NCBI RefSeq assembly: GCF_026261605.1
Contig: NZ_CP102486.1
Location: 4,340,001-4,404,000 of the forward strand
Reading direction: 5' to 3'
DNA from: Dechloromonas sp. A34
Lineage (GTDB): Bacteria; Pseudomonadota; Gammaproteobacteria; Burkholderiales; Rhodocyclaceae
Length of the DNA: 64,000 bases
Shown here: positions 24,457 through 34,936 of the stretch, piece by piece
How the letters are laid out: every line of letters begins with the position of its first letter
How positions within the stretch are numbered: position 1 is the stretch's first letter
The notes under the pieces: generated by a model
What the model was told of the DNA's origin: nothing
Databases searched by the model: none
Seen by the model: only the letters and a program-made list of their open reading frames with translations
Translations under genes and position numbers: made by a program

Positions 24457-26142
24457 TCAGTAGATGTCGTGCTGCGTGTTGTAGACGTTGAACTTGCCGG
24501 TCGGCGTGATCATCTTCGGATCGGTGATCACCTTCTTCAGGGCGAGCGTGGCATCGTCATAGACGACGATCGCCGACTGGTCGGCCTTGCCGCCCCACAG
24601 CGAGATCCAGACTTCCTTGCCGTCGGCACTGTATTCCGGATGCACGGCACGACGGGTAGCCTTGGTCACCGGCAGGCCGGAATCCTTGGCGACGTTGATG
24701 ACCTTCTTCGGCTTGGACAGATCGGCCATATCCCAGACGGCAACCGATTCAGCCAGTTCCTTGTCCGGATTCTGCGGCGAGTCGGCCCACAGGTTCTTGG
24801 ACTTCGGATGGGTCTTGACGAAGAGGTTGCCCGGCACGTGCTTGACTTCCTGCACGACCTTCCAGTTGTACTCCTTGAACTTGGCGTTCTTCTTGTCATC
24901 CGATGGTGTGCTGATCAGGGTCAGCACGTCGGCCCCGAGGTGACCCGTCGTCCACACCGGACCGAATTTCGGATGGGTGAAGTTGGCGCCACGCCCCGGA
25001 TGCGGCAGTTTGGCGACATCGACCAGGGCGGCCAGCTTGCCGGTCTTGGTGTCGACCGCGGCGATCTTGTTGGAAGCGTTGGCCGCCACCAGGAAGTAGC
25101 GCTTGGACGCATCCCAGCCGCCGTCATGCAGGAACTTGGCGGAACCGACGGTGGTCGTCTTGAGGTTTTCGATATCGGAGTAATCGACCAGCAGGATCTG
25201 ACCGGTTTCCTTGATGTTGATGACCCATTCCGGCTTGATGAAGGAAGCCACGATGGAAGCGACGCGCGGTTCCGGATGGTATTCGCCATCCACCGTCATG
25301 CCGCGGGTGGAGACCACCTTGCGCGGCTTCAGCGTGTCGCCATCCATGATCACGTACTGGGGCGGCCAGTAGGAGCCGGCCACCGCATACTTGTCTTCGA
25401 AGCCCTTGAACTTGGAGGTATCGACCGAGCGAGCATCGAAACCGATCTTGACTTCAGCAACTACCGCCGGCTTTTCCATCCAGAGGTCGATCAGCGACAG
25501 GCGGCCGTCGCGGCCGATTACGTAAACGTAGCGTCCGGAAGCGGACAGGCGCGAAATGTGAACCGCGTAGCCGGTCTTGACGATGCTGCGGATTTCCTTG
25601 GTATCGCCGTCGATCAGGGCCACTTCGCCGGTATCGCGCAGGGTCACCGAGAACATGTTCTTCAGGTTGTACTTGTTCATCTGCTTGGTCGGACGATCCT
25701 TGACCGGCACGATGACCTTCCACGAATCCATGGTGTCCTTGAAGCTGTACTCGGGCGGCACATCCGGCGTGTTCTGGATGTACTTGGCCATCAGCGACAA
25801 CTCTTCCTTGGTCAGGATGTCGTCGAAATTGACCATGCCACCGTCGGTGCCGTAGCCGATGATCTTTTCCAGACGGTTCTGGCCGAGCTTGAGCGTGCCG
25901 CCCTCGGTGACGTTGCCGTCCTTGTCCTTCTTCGACCAGTGCGGCTCGAGGTTCTTACCGGTGGCGCCCTTGCGCAGCACGCCGTGACAACCGGCACAGC
26001 GCTCGAAGTAGATCTTCTTGGCCTGCTCTTTTTCCTGGGCCGTCAGGGTCGGCGCCGTCTTGACGTCGTCCTGGGCAAAGGCGGAACCCATGGCGACCGC
26101 CATGGCACTCATTGCAAGCATCCCCACTACAGTTTTATTCAT
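24457..26142 (-). CDS. nirS: Cytochrome cd1 nitrite reductase precursor
   Basis: A 561-residue periplasmic enzyme that reduces nitrite to nitric oxide. The signal peptide ends at SAFAQ. The heme c motif CAGCH is at residues 49-53. The d1 propeller follows, with heme d1 and active-site histidines in AVHISRLSASGRY, EYHPEPRVASIV and FLHDGGWDAS, all as in characterised NirS. The ATG at 26142 is preceded by AGGAGAGG; a longer frame upstream adds non-signal sequence and was rejected. It is the first gene of a transcript with cytochrome, cupredoxin, nirC, F, DL, G and H. A perfect FNR/Dnr box lies 90 bases upstream. Confidence 0.97.
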   Translation of the reverse strand: MNKTVVGMLAMSAMAVAMGSAFAQDDVKTAPTLTAQEKEQAKKIYFERCAGCHGVLRKGATGKNLEPHWSKKDKDGNVTEGGTLKLGQNRLEKIIGYGTDGGMVNFDDILTKEELSLMAKYIQNTPDVPPEYSFKDTMDSWKVIVPVKDRPTKQMNKYNLKNMFSVTLRDTGEVALIDGDTKEIRSIVKTGYAVHISRLSASGRYVYVIGRDGRLSLIDLWMEKPAVVAEVKIGFDARSVDTSKFKGFEDKYAVAGSYWPPQYVIMDGDTLKPRKVVSTRGMTVDGEYHPEPRVASIVASFIKPEWVINIKETGQILLVDYSDIENLKTTTVGSAKFLHDGGWDASKRYFLVAANASNKIAAVDTKTGKLAALVDVAKLPHPGRGANFTHPKFGPVWTTGHLGADVLTLISTPSDDKKNAKFKEYNWKVVQEVKHVPGNLFVKTHPKSKNLWADSPQNPDKELAESVAVWDMADLSKPKKVINVAKDSGLPVTKATRRAVHPEYSADGKEVWISLWGGKADQSAIVVYDDATLALKKVITDPKMITPTGKFNVYNTQHDIY

Positions 26143-26225
26143 GTTTCCTCTCCTGGTTCGAAAAAGCACGCGCCCAAGTCCCAACGCGATTGCCGAGAGG
26201 TTGAACCTCGGCCTTGCCGACATCC

Positions 26226-26239
26226 TTGATACCCATCAA
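26226..26239. promoter_or_regulatory. FNR/Dnr-type box between nirS and nirE
   Basis: TTGATACCCATCAA is a perfect TTGAT-N4-ATCAA palindrome. Its centre is 90 bases from the nirS ATG and 159 from the nirE ATG. Dnr/FNR proteins activate nirS under low oxygen and nitric oxide; this one could serve both divergent genes. Confidence 0.88.
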
Positions 26240-26298
26240 TCTTTTCCAATTGAAATTCGTTATGATTCATTGGCTTATATTTACAAATGACTAGCCAC

Positions 26299-26316
26299 CT
26301 AGTTCCTTGGAACTAG
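26299..26316. promoter_or_regulatory. Inverted repeat upstream of nirE
   Basis: CTAGTTCCTTGGAACTAG has perfect 8-bp arms with a two-base centre. It lies between the FNR-type box and the nirE start, about 75 bases upstream of the ATG. Too short-spaced for a terminator and without a T run, it looks like an operator. The cognate regulator is unknown. A further short palindrome GCCAATTGGC follows at about 26321. Confidence 0.5.
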
Positions 26317-26391
26317 CGTCGCCAATTGGCCACCCAAACCTGTTGGCAGGCGCAGATTCCCGCATTAGGATGGCCGCCCAAGGGGAGAAGC

Positions 26392-27156
26392 ATGAGCAAA
26401 GCGAACACACTGGAAGGCGGCAAGGTCTGGCTGGTCGGAGCCGGCCCGGGCGACCCGGAACTGCTGACAATCAAGGCCGCCCGCCTGATCGGACAGGCCG
26501 ACGCCCTGGTCTACGACCATCTGGTCGGCAAGGGCATCATCGATCTGGCCCGGCCCGAAGCGCGCCGCATTTATGCCGGCAAGGAAGCTTCCAAGCACAC
26601 CATGCCGCAGGGCGATATCAACCAGTTGCTGGTCGAACTGGCGCAGGAAGGTCTCTCCGTCGTTCGCCTCAAAGGTGGCGACCCCTTCATCTTCGGGCGC
26701 GGTGGCGAGGAACTGGAAACCCTGGTCGCCTCCGGCATCCCCTTCGAAGTCGTCCCCGGCGTCACTGCCGCCGCCGGCTGTGGCGCCTACTCCGGCTTCC
26801 CGCTGACCCATCGCGACCACGCCCAGGCCGTCACTTTCGTTACCGGCCACCTCAAGGACGGCACGGTCAATCTCGACTGGCCGGCGCTGGCCCGTCCCAA
26901 TCACACCGTCGTCTTCTACATGGGCATCGGCGCCGCCGGCGAAATCTGCCGCCAGATGATCAATCACGGACTGCCCTCGATGACACCGGTCGCCGTCGTC
27001 CGCAACGGCACCCAGCCCGATCAGCAGACCTTGCTCGCCACGCTGGGGAGCCTGCCGCACCGGCTGGCCGAATCCGGCATCAAGCCGCCAGCACTGATCG
27101 TCGTCGGCAGCGTCGTCGGCCTGCACGAAAAACTCAACTGGTTCGAAAAATCATGA
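26392..27156 (+). CDS. nirE: Uroporphyrinogen-III C-methyltransferase NirE
   Basis: A 254-residue SAM-dependent methyltransferase of the CobA/NirE family. Family motifs are VGAGPGDPELLTIKA at the N-terminus, VRLKGGDPFIFGRGGEE and the VVPGVTAA segment. It makes precorrin-2, the start of heme d1 synthesis. The ATG at 26392 has GGGGAG upstream; the frame extends further but without support. It is divergent from nirS and shares its regulatory region. It is assigned NirE over CobA/SirA by location and the lack of siroheme or cobalamin neighbours. Confidence 0.9.
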   Translation: MSKANTLEGGKVWLVGAGPGDPELLTIKAARLIGQADALVYDHLVGKGIIDLARPEARRIYAGKEASKHTMPQGDINQLLVELAQEGLSVVRLKGGDPFIFGRGGEELETLVASGIPFEVVPGVTAAAGCGAYSGFPLTHRDHAQAVTFVTGHLKDGTVNLDWPALARPNHTVVFYMGIGAAGEICRQMINHGLPSMTPVAVVRNGTQPDQQTLLATLGSLPHRLAESGIKPPALIVVGSVVGLHEKLNWFEKS

Positions 27157-27554
27157 AATTTCTCTGGCTGCTCGCCGCCCTCTTCGCGACCCAGGCCCAT
27201 GCCTACAGCAGCACGGAGTTGCGCGGCGACTGCGTGGCCGCCGACGAGCTCTACAACCAGCAAAAGAGCAGCGACCCACTGCATTCGATCCGCAGCGCCC
27301 GCTGCATCGCCTACGTCGCGGGCTTTGCCGACGGTTACGCGGTCAGCGACTACCTGGCCGAGAAGGTCGGGGTCAGGCTGAACGCCTTCTGCCTGCCCAA
27401 GGACGACGCCAACCTCTCGCCCCGCCTGGTGCGTTCGGTGCTCGCCCATCTCGACCGCCAGGGCCCGAATCCCACGGCCAGCACGGCGATGCTGGTCGCC
27501 GGCGCGCTGGCCAAATCCTTCCCTTGCGCCGATACGCTTGAACCGAAGAAGTGA
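27153..27554 (+). CDS. Small exported Rap1a/Tai-like protein downstream of nirE
   Basis: A 133-residue protein with a signal peptide (MKFLWLLAALFATQAHA). The mature part has four cysteines and the segment CIAYVAGFADGYAVSDYL, which resembles the Rap1a/Tai domain family of small periplasmic proteins, some of which are immunity proteins. No toxin gene is nearby. It overlaps nirE (ATGA), so it is co-expressed with heme d1 synthesis. Its role is unknown. Confidence 0.7.
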   Translation: MKFLWLLAALFATQAHAYSSTELRGDCVAADELYNQQKSSDPLHSIRSARCIAYVAGFADGYAVSDYLAEKVGVRLNAFCLPKDDANLSPRLVRSVLAHLDRQGPNPTASTAMLVAGALAKSFPCADTLEPKK

Positions 27555-27579
27555 TTCGTGGATAATCCGCCCTCCGATT

Positions 27580-27664
27580 GCCCCGGTGGCGGAATCGGTA
27601 GACGCAGCGGATTCAAAATCCGCCGCCGAAAGGTGTGCCGGTTCGAGTCCGGCCCGGGGCACCA
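27580..27664 (+). tRNA. tRNA-Leu(CAA)
   Basis: An 85-base cloverleaf with 7-bp acceptor stem GCCCCGG/CCGGGGC, D-arm, anticodon stem GCGGA/TCCGC with loop TTCAAAA (anticodon CAA at 27614-27616), a long variable arm as in class II tRNAs, T-arm CCGGTTCGAGTCCGG and an encoded CCA end. It reads UUG codons. Confidence 0.97.
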
Positions 27665-27672
27665 ATAATTGC

Positions 27673-27704
27673 AAAACGGCTTTCCTGACGGAAGGCCGTT
27701 TTTG
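27673..27704 (+). terminator. Rho-independent terminator after tRNA-Leu
   Basis: Arms ACGGCTTTCC and GGAAGGCCGT with a TGAC loop and one G-U pair, followed by TTTTTG. It lies directly after the tRNA and before queA. Confidence 0.8.
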
Positions 27705-27728
27705 TTTATCACCTATGGATTCCTGCCC

Positions 27729-29874
<2,146 letters not shown>

Positions 29875-29916
29875 TAGAATCCACGTTTTGTTTTTTCGCA
29901 TTCAGGAGTTTTTCCG

Positions 29917-30240
29917 ATGATTAGTCTTGCCCACGCCCAAACCGCCGGCGCCGCCGACCCCACGGGCGGCTTCATGCAGCTGCTGCCGATGATCCTGATG
30001 TTCGTCGTGCTCTGGTTCCTGATGATTCGCCCGCAAATGAAGAAGGCCAAGGAACACAAGGCGCTGATCGCCGCGCTGGCCAAGGGCGATGAAGTCGTCA
30101 CTGGCGGCGGTCTGGTCGGCAAGGTCGTCAAGGTCGGCGACAGCTATGTCACCGTCGAGATCGCCGAAGGTACCGAAGTCGTCGTGCAGAAGCCGTCGAT
30201 CGGCCTGGTTCTGCCCAAGGGCACGCTGAAGTCGCTGTAA
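29917..30240 (+). CDS. yajC: Sec translocase accessory subunit YajC
   Basis: A 107-residue protein with one membrane helix (LLPMILMFVVLWFLMIRPQ) and a cytoplasmic tail (KEHKALIAALAKGDEVVTGGG), the standard YajC pattern. It associates with SecDF. AGGAG lies eight bases before the ATG. A hairpin follows before secD. Confidence 0.95.
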   Translation: MISLAHAQTAGAADPTGGFMQLLPMILMFVVLWFLMIRPQMKKAKEHKALIAALAKGDEVVTGGGLVGKVVKVGDSYVTVEIAEGTEVVVQKPSIGLVLPKGTLKSL

Positions 30241-30249
30241 TCACCCCAG

Positions 30250-30273
30250 AAGGCGGCCGCTGGCCGCCTTTTT
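30250..30273 (+). terminator. Hairpin with T run between yajC and secD
   Basis: Arms AAGGCGGCC and GGCCGCCTT with a GCT loop, followed by TTT. It has the shape of a terminator inside the yajC-secDF operon, so it may act as a partial one, leaving secDF at lower level. Confidence 0.7.
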
Positions 30274-30288
30274 AGCTTTAAAGCCACT

Positions 30289-32166
30289 ATGAATCGCTAC
30301 CCCCTCTGGAAGTACATCATCGTCGCGCTCGCGCTGGTGCTGGGCTTCGTCTACACCCTGCCCAATTTCTTCGGCGAGTCGCCGGCGGTGCAGGTTTCCA
30401 GCGCAAAAGCGACGATCAAGGTCGACGACAAGGCCAAGGCCCGCGTCGAAGACTCCCTGAAGACCGCCGGCATCACGCACGACGGCATCCAGCTCGACAA
30501 CGTCGGCGTCAAGGTCCGCCTGAAGGATACCGATACCCAGTTGAAGGCCAAGGACGTCCTGGAGAAGACCTTCAATCCAGATGCCGCCGACCCGCAATAC
30601 GTCGTCGCCCTCAACCTGCTGACTGCCTCGCCACAATGGCTGACTTCGCTGCATGCCTTGCCGATGTATCTCGGCCTCGACCTGCGCGGCGGCGTGCACT
30701 TCCTGCTCCAGGTCGACATGAAAGGCGCGCTGACCAAGCGCCTCGACTCGACTTCGGGTGACCTGCGTACCGTGCTGCGCGACAAGAACCTGCGCCACAG
30801 CGGCATCAATCGCGAAGGCGACCGCCTGGTCATCCGCTTCCGTGAACTCGAAACTCGCGACAAGGCCAAGAACGCCATTGCCGACAGCCAGCCCGACCTG
30901 CTGCTGGTCGAACAGGGTGACGCCAGCGACCTGCGCCTGGTCGCCACGCTGAAGCCAGAAGCCCAGAAAAAGATCGGCGAATTCGCCCTGAAGCAGAACA
31001 TCACGACCCTGCACAACCGGATCAACGAACTCGGCGTCGCCGAACCGGTGATCCAGCAGCAAGGCGCCGACCGCATCGTCGTTCAGTTGCCAGGCGTGCA
31101 GGACACGGCCAAGGCCAAGGACATCCTGGGCCGTACCGCGACCCTGGAGATTCGCATGGTGGATGACTCCGCTGGTTCGCTGGAAGCGGCGCTGGCCGGC
31201 AACCCGCCGTTCGGCACCGAGGTCTACAACGAGCGCGGCGGCCAGCCGCTGCTGGTCAAGAAGCAGGTCGTGCTGACCGGCGACCGCTTGACCGACGCCC
31301 AGCCCGGCTTCGACAACCAGACCCAGGAACCGGCCGTGCACCTGACGCTGGACTCGGCTGGCGCCCGCATCTTCAAGGATGTCACCCGCGAGAACGTCAA
31401 CAAGCGGATGGCCATCCTGTTGATCGAAAAGGGCAAGGGCGAAGTCGTCACCGCACCGGTCATCCGGACCGAGATCGCCGGCGGCCGCGTGCAGATTTCC
31501 GGCCGCATGACCACCACCGAAGCCAACGATACCGCGCTGCTGCTGCGCGCCGGCTCGCTGGCCGCACCGATGGACATCATCGAAGAGCGGACCATCGGCC
31601 CCAGCCTCGGCGCCGACAACATCAAGAAGGGTTTCCACTCGACGATGTGGGGCTTTGCCGCGATCGCAGTGTTCATGATCCTCTATTACCAGATATTCGG
31701 TGTCGTCTCGGTGCTTGCCCTGGCCTCCAACCTGCTCTTCCTGATCGCCCTGCTCTCGATGCTGCAAGCGACGCTGACCCTGCCAGGCATTGCCGCTATC
31801 GCCCTGACCCTAGGTATGGCGATCGATGCCAACGTGCTAATCAATGAGCGCATCCGCGAGGAACTGCGGGCCGGTATGCCTCCGCAGGCGGCGATTTCGG
31901 AGGGTTACGAACGGGCCTTCGGGACCATTCTCGACTCCAACATCACCACCCTGATTGCCGGCCTTGCCCTGCTCATCTTCGGCTCTGGCCCGGTGCGCGG
32001 CTTCGCAGTGGTCCATTGCCTGGGCATTCTGACCTCGATCTTCTCTTCAGTCGTCGTCTCGCGCGCCCTGGTCAACCTGATCTACGGCCGCAAGAAAAAG
32101 CTGGCCAAGGTCGCCATCGGCCAGATCTGGAAGCCCGGCATCGCCGCTACCAGCGCTCAGAAATAA
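30289..32166 (+). CDS. secD: Protein translocase subunit SecD
   Basis: A 625-residue RND-type protein. One membrane helix at the N-terminus (YIIVALALVLGFVYTLPNFF), the signature LGLDLRGGVHFLLQVD, a large periplasmic domain, then five C-terminal helices including LGMAIDANVLINERIREELR. With SecF it uses proton motive force to pull exported proteins across the inner membrane. Length is normal. Confidence 0.97.
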   Translation: MNRYPLWKYIIVALALVLGFVYTLPNFFGESPAVQVSSAKATIKVDDKAKARVEDSLKTAGITHDGIQLDNVGVKVRLKDTDTQLKAKDVLEKTFNPDAADPQYVVALNLLTASPQWLTSLHALPMYLGLDLRGGVHFLLQVDMKGALTKRLDSTSGDLRTVLRDKNLRHSGINREGDRLVIRFRELETRDKAKNAIADSQPDLLLVEQGDASDLRLVATLKPEAQKKIGEFALKQNITTLHNRINELGVAEPVIQQQGADRIVVQLPGVQDTAKAKDILGRTATLEIRMVDDSAGSLEAALAGNPPFGTEVYNERGGQPLLVKKQVVLTGDRLTDAQPGFDNQTQEPAVHLTLDSAGARIFKDVTRENVNKRMAILLIEKGKGEVVTAPVIRTEIAGGRVQISGRMTTTEANDTALLLRAGSLAAPMDIIEERTIGPSLGADNIKKGFHSTMWGFAAIAVFMILYYQIFGVVSVLALASNLLFLIALLSMLQATLTLPGIAAIALTLGMAIDANVLINERIREELRAGMPPQAAISEGYERAFGTILDSNITTLIAGLALLIFGSGPVRGFAVVHCLGILTSIFSSVVVSRALVNLIYGRKKKLAKVAIGQIWKPGIAATSAQK

Positions 32167-32178
32167 GGAATAGCGACC

Positions 32179-33123
32179 ATGGAATTTTTCCGCATCCACA
32201 AAGACATTCCCTTCATGCGCCATGCGCTGAAGTTCAACATCATTTCGCTGCTGACTTTCCTGCTGGCCGTGGTGTTTCTCTTCAGCAAGGGCCTGCACCT
32301 GTCGGTCGAATTCACCGGCGGCACGCTGATCGAGGTCGCCTACACACAAGCAGCCGACCTCGAGAAGATCCGCGGCTCGCTCGGCAAGTCGGGCTTTACC
32401 GACTATTCGGTGCAGAACTTCGGTTCCTCGCAGGACGTGATGATCCGCCTGCCGCTCAAGGGCGACCAGAACACTGCTCAGCTCGGCGAAGCGGTGATGA
32501 AGTCGCTGGAAGCCGACGCCCCGGGCGCCCAGTTGCGGCGCGTCGAGTTCGTCGGCCCGCAGGTCGGCAAGGAACTCGCCGAGAACGGGGCGATGGCCCT
32601 GCTGGTCGTCATCATCGGCATCATGATCTACCTCGCCTTCCGCTTCGAGTGGCGCTTCTCGGTCTCGGCGATCATCGCCAACCTGCACGACGTGATCATC
32701 ATCCTCGGCTTCTTCGCCTTCTTCCAGTGGGAATTCTCGCTCTCGGTGCTGGCCGCGGTGCTCGCCGTGCTCGGCTACTCGGTCAATGAATCGGTCGTCG
32801 TCTTCGACCGCGTACGCGAAACCTTCAAGAAGGTGCGCGGCCTGACCACGCCGCAGGTCCTCGACCACGCCATCACCAGCACGATCAGCCGGACCATCAT
32901 CACCCACGGCAGCACGCAGCTGATGGTGCTCTCGATGCTGATCTTCGGCGGCGAGACGCTCTATTACTTCTCGCTGGCACTGACCATTGGCATCTGCTTC
33001 GGCATCTACTCCTCGGTGCTGGTCGCCAGCCCGCTGGTCATGTGGCTGGGCGTTTCGCGCGAGCAATTCGCCAAGCCGAAGAAGGTCATCGAAGGGGCCA
33101 ACGAAGAAGGCGCCGTCGTCTGA
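32179..33123 (+). CDS. secF: Protein translocase subunit SecF
   Basis: A 314-residue SecF. Near the N-terminus comes LSVEFTGGTLIEVAY; the C-terminal helices include GYSVNESVVVFDRVRE. It pairs with SecD. AAGGA lies nine bases before the ATG, 12 bases after secD. A strong terminator follows. Confidence 0.97.
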   Translation: MEFFRIHKDIPFMRHALKFNIISLLTFLLAVVFLFSKGLHLSVEFTGGTLIEVAYTQAADLEKIRGSLGKSGFTDYSVQNFGSSQDVMIRLPLKGDQNTAQLGEAVMKSLEADAPGAQLRRVEFVGPQVGKELAENGAMALLVVIIGIMIYLAFRFEWRFSVSAIIANLHDVIIILGFFAFFQWEFSLSVLAAVLAVLGYSVNESVVVFDRVRETFKKVRGLTTPQVLDHAITSTISRTIITHGSTQLMVLSMLIFGGETLYYFSLALTIGICFGIYSSVLVASPLVMWLGVSREQFAKPKKVIEGANEEGAVV

Positions 33124-33143
33124 TCCATCGGCTACCGACCATG

Positions 33144-33169
33144 AAAAAGCCGCCAACTGGCGGCTTTTT
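33144..33169 (+). terminator. Terminator after secF
   Basis: AAAAAGCCGCC and GGCGGCTTTTT flank an AACT loop. The A and T runs on both sides make it usable from either strand, so it may also end the convergent cytochrome b gene. Confidence 0.9.
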
Positions 33170-33201
33170 CTTTGCCTGTTCCCGGACTCGCCCGCCCGCG
33201 A

Positions 33202-33894
33202 TCACCAGCTGGGCGTTTCAGCCGCCGGCGCCGGCGGAGGCGGCTCCGGCAGCCAGATGCCGCTGGCGCCGTACACAGCGCCACAGGCCAGCGCCAGTGA
33301 CAAGACCAGGGCAAGCAGACCACCACCCCGGGCGTGCTCGCCGTGCTCGGTCTCTTTCCAGCCGGTCAGCATGGGCTTGAGCAGATTGTCTTTCTTGACA
33401 TGAACATAGTAGGCAATCGCCACCAGATGCAGGCCGATCAGCGCGAACAGCAGATTGGCGGCGAAATGATGGAGGCCGGTCAGGCGGTTGCTCAAATTTT
33501 TGTCGACCAGATCGAAGAGCGGCCCGACGAAGGCGATATCGTCGTTGGCAAACAGGCCGCTGAGCGCCTGCACGGCAATCAGGCCGAGCAGTCCGAATAC
33601 CGAAAGCGCGCCGAGCGGGTTATGGCCCGGGCCTTTCCACTCACCTTTCAAATAGGCTTTGACTTTGGCGGCGGTCGGGAAGAAATGGCCGAATCGGGCA
33701 TAGGTCGACCCCAGGAGCCCCCAAACCAGACGGAAGACAATCAGCCCGATGATCAGCAGGCCGATCCGCCCATGCCATTCCAGCAGGTTACCGCCGATCT
33801 GGCCGCTGACGATCGCCCCGATCACGCCCAGCGCGAGCAGCCAGTGAAACAGGCGGGTAGGTAGGTCCCAAAGGCGGATCTGTTTGCGCTTCAT
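33202..33894 (-). CDS. Cytochrome b561-type membrane protein
   Basis: A 230-residue di-heme cytochrome b family protein. Helices with likely heme histidines are LFHWLLALGVIGAIV, EWHGRIGLLIIGLIVFRLVWGLLGS, and LHHFAANLLFALIGLHLVAIAYYVH. It probably moves electrons between quinol and a periplasmic cytochrome. A Pro-rich tail (PEPPPPAPAAE) ends the protein. The start at 33894 matches the usual N-terminus (IRLWDLPTRLFHW). Its neighbour, cytochrome c', lies upstream in the same direction; a terminator lies between them, so they may be separate transcripts. Confidence 0.9.
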   Translation of the reverse strand: MKRKQIRLWDLPTRLFHWLLALGVIGAIVSGQIGGNLLEWHGRIGLLIIGLIVFRLVWGLLGSTYARFGHFFPTAAKVKAYLKGEWKGPGHNPLGALSVFGLLGLIAVQALSGLFANDDIAFVGPLFDLVDKNLSNRLTGLHHFAANLLFALIGLHLVAIAYYVHVKKDNLLKPMLTGWKETEHGEHARGGGLLALVLSLALACGAVYGASGIWLPEPPPPAPAAETPSW

Positions 33895-33919
33895 GAATAT
33901 CCTTGTCGATGACCAACGA

Positions 33920-33947
33920 AAAACAGGCACCCGAGGGTGCCTGTTTT
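33920..33947. terminator. Bidirectional-type hairpin between cytochrome c' and cytochrome b genes
   Basis: CAGGCACC and GGTGCCTG arms with a four-base loop, flanked by AAAA and TTTT. On the minus strand it sits between the cytochrome c' stop and the cytochrome b start, so it would end or attenuate the former. Confidence 0.8.
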
Positions 33948-33963
33948 ATCCCGAAATAGGTAG

Positions 33964-34422
33964 TTATTTCTTGATTTTGAAATCGTCGTGGCAACCCTTG
34001 CAGGAAGCGCTCAGCTTGCCGAACTGCTCCTTGGCGGCGGCGGCATCGCCGGTCGCGGCAACCTTGGCCATTTCGTTGGCTTCCTTGACGAAGGTCCCGG
34101 CAACCTTGCCGACACCTTCCTTGTTGGTAAACAGTTCCGGCTTGACGCGGGTGTCTTCCCAGCCCTTGCCCTTGTCGGTGCCCGGCAGGTAGAGCGCGCC
34201 CATGCCGGAACCGGCGACGGCCTGGATGGCGTTGGCGGCCTTGATCACCTCGTCCTTGTTGTAGGTACCTTCGAGGTTTGCCTTGATGCGGCCCATGTTC
34301 CAGGCCATGAAGGTATATCCGGACTGGCGGAACTTGATGGCGTCTTCCGGCTTGATTTCGGCAGCGGCGGCAGTACCGACCAGGGTGATCGAAAGCAGGG
34401 CAAGGGCGAGTTTCATTTTCAT
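33964..34422 (-). CDS. cycP: Cytochrome c' (class II cytochrome c)
   Basis: A 152-residue periplasmic protein: signal peptide ending near GTAAAAE, four-helix-bundle sequence and the C-terminal heme motif CKGCH at about residue 142, the hallmark of cytochromes c'. These bind nitric oxide and protect denitrifiers from it. Ribosome site GGAG is eight bases before the ATG. The upstream region has several inverted repeats, listed separately. Confidence 0.93.
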   Translation of the reverse strand: MKMKLALALLSITLVGTAAAAEIKPEDAIKFRQSGYTFMAWNMGRIKANLEGTYNKDEVIKAANAIQAVAGSGMGALYLPGTDKGKGWEDTRVKPELFTNKEGVGKVAGTFVKEANEMAKVAATGDAAAAKEQFGKLSASCKGCHDDFKIKK

Positions 34423-34499
34423 TGTTGATTCTCCGTATCAGGTTGGAAACACATCTGCGAACATCTGCAGCAGGGTATACGCATCAGCGCCGTGAATTA

Positions 34500-34590
34500 T
34501 TCCAAAGAAATGGGAGACAACGACAATCATCATCTCCCAAGTTGGAACACTCTACGCCTCCGGCCCCATGCGGAAAGTGACGTAGGTCAC
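34500..34590. promoter_or_regulatory. Inverted repeats upstream of the cytochrome c' gene
   Basis: Nested arms TTCCAA...TTGGAA (34500-34547) and TGGGAGA...TCTCCCA (34511-34539) form a long imperfect hairpin that could end the purB-side transcript. GTGACGTAGGTCAC (34577-34590) has a perfect GTGA-N6-TCAC core like a CRP/FNR-superfamily site. It is about 155 bases upstream of the cytochrome c' ATG, far for direct activation. Which gene each element serves is unclear. Confidence 0.4.
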
Positions 34591-34618
34591 CCAGGGCCTT
34601 GCGTTTCCCGCCCGTCGA

Positions 34619-34936
34619 TCAGATCGCGAAGACGTGCTTGACGCGCAGTGCCGGCTGGCCCGCTTCGACGGCGATCAGGCGGTCGATATTCGGGTGTTTG
34701 CCGGCGTGCAGGCGTGCATCGTCGGTATGCTCGGCGAAGATTTCCAGGCCTTTCCTGGCCGCTTCGCCATTGATCGAACCATAAGTCTGGGCCAGGTGGT
34801 TGTACACTGCCAGCGACCCCTGGCTACCCTGCTTGTTCTCGATGCTGGCGACGACATTGCCCTCGGCATCGAGCAGGTTGATGGCGGCCAGATGGGAAAT
34901 CCCCGGCAACTTTTTCAGGTTTTCGGCAAAAGACAT
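34619..34936 (-). CDS. Small conserved protein, DUF2322-like
   Basis: A 105-residue soluble protein. Its sequence (FAENLKKLPGISHLAAINLLD, ENKQGSQGSLAVYNHL, FAEHTDDARLHAGKHPNIDRL) fits my memory of the DUF2322 family; function is unknown. Its ATG follows the stop of the zinc-ribbon gene with no gap, so the two are coupled and probably follow purB. Confidence 0.75.
   Translation of the reverse strand: MSFAENLKKLPGISHLAAINLLDAEGNVVASIENKQGSQGSLAVYNHLAQTYGSINGEAARKGLEIFAEHTDDARLHAGKHPNIDRLIAVEAGQPALRVKHVFAI

Noticed and set aside
24394..26229. 611-codon plus-strand frame over nirS
   Set aside because: Antisense to nirS, whose heme residues are all in place.
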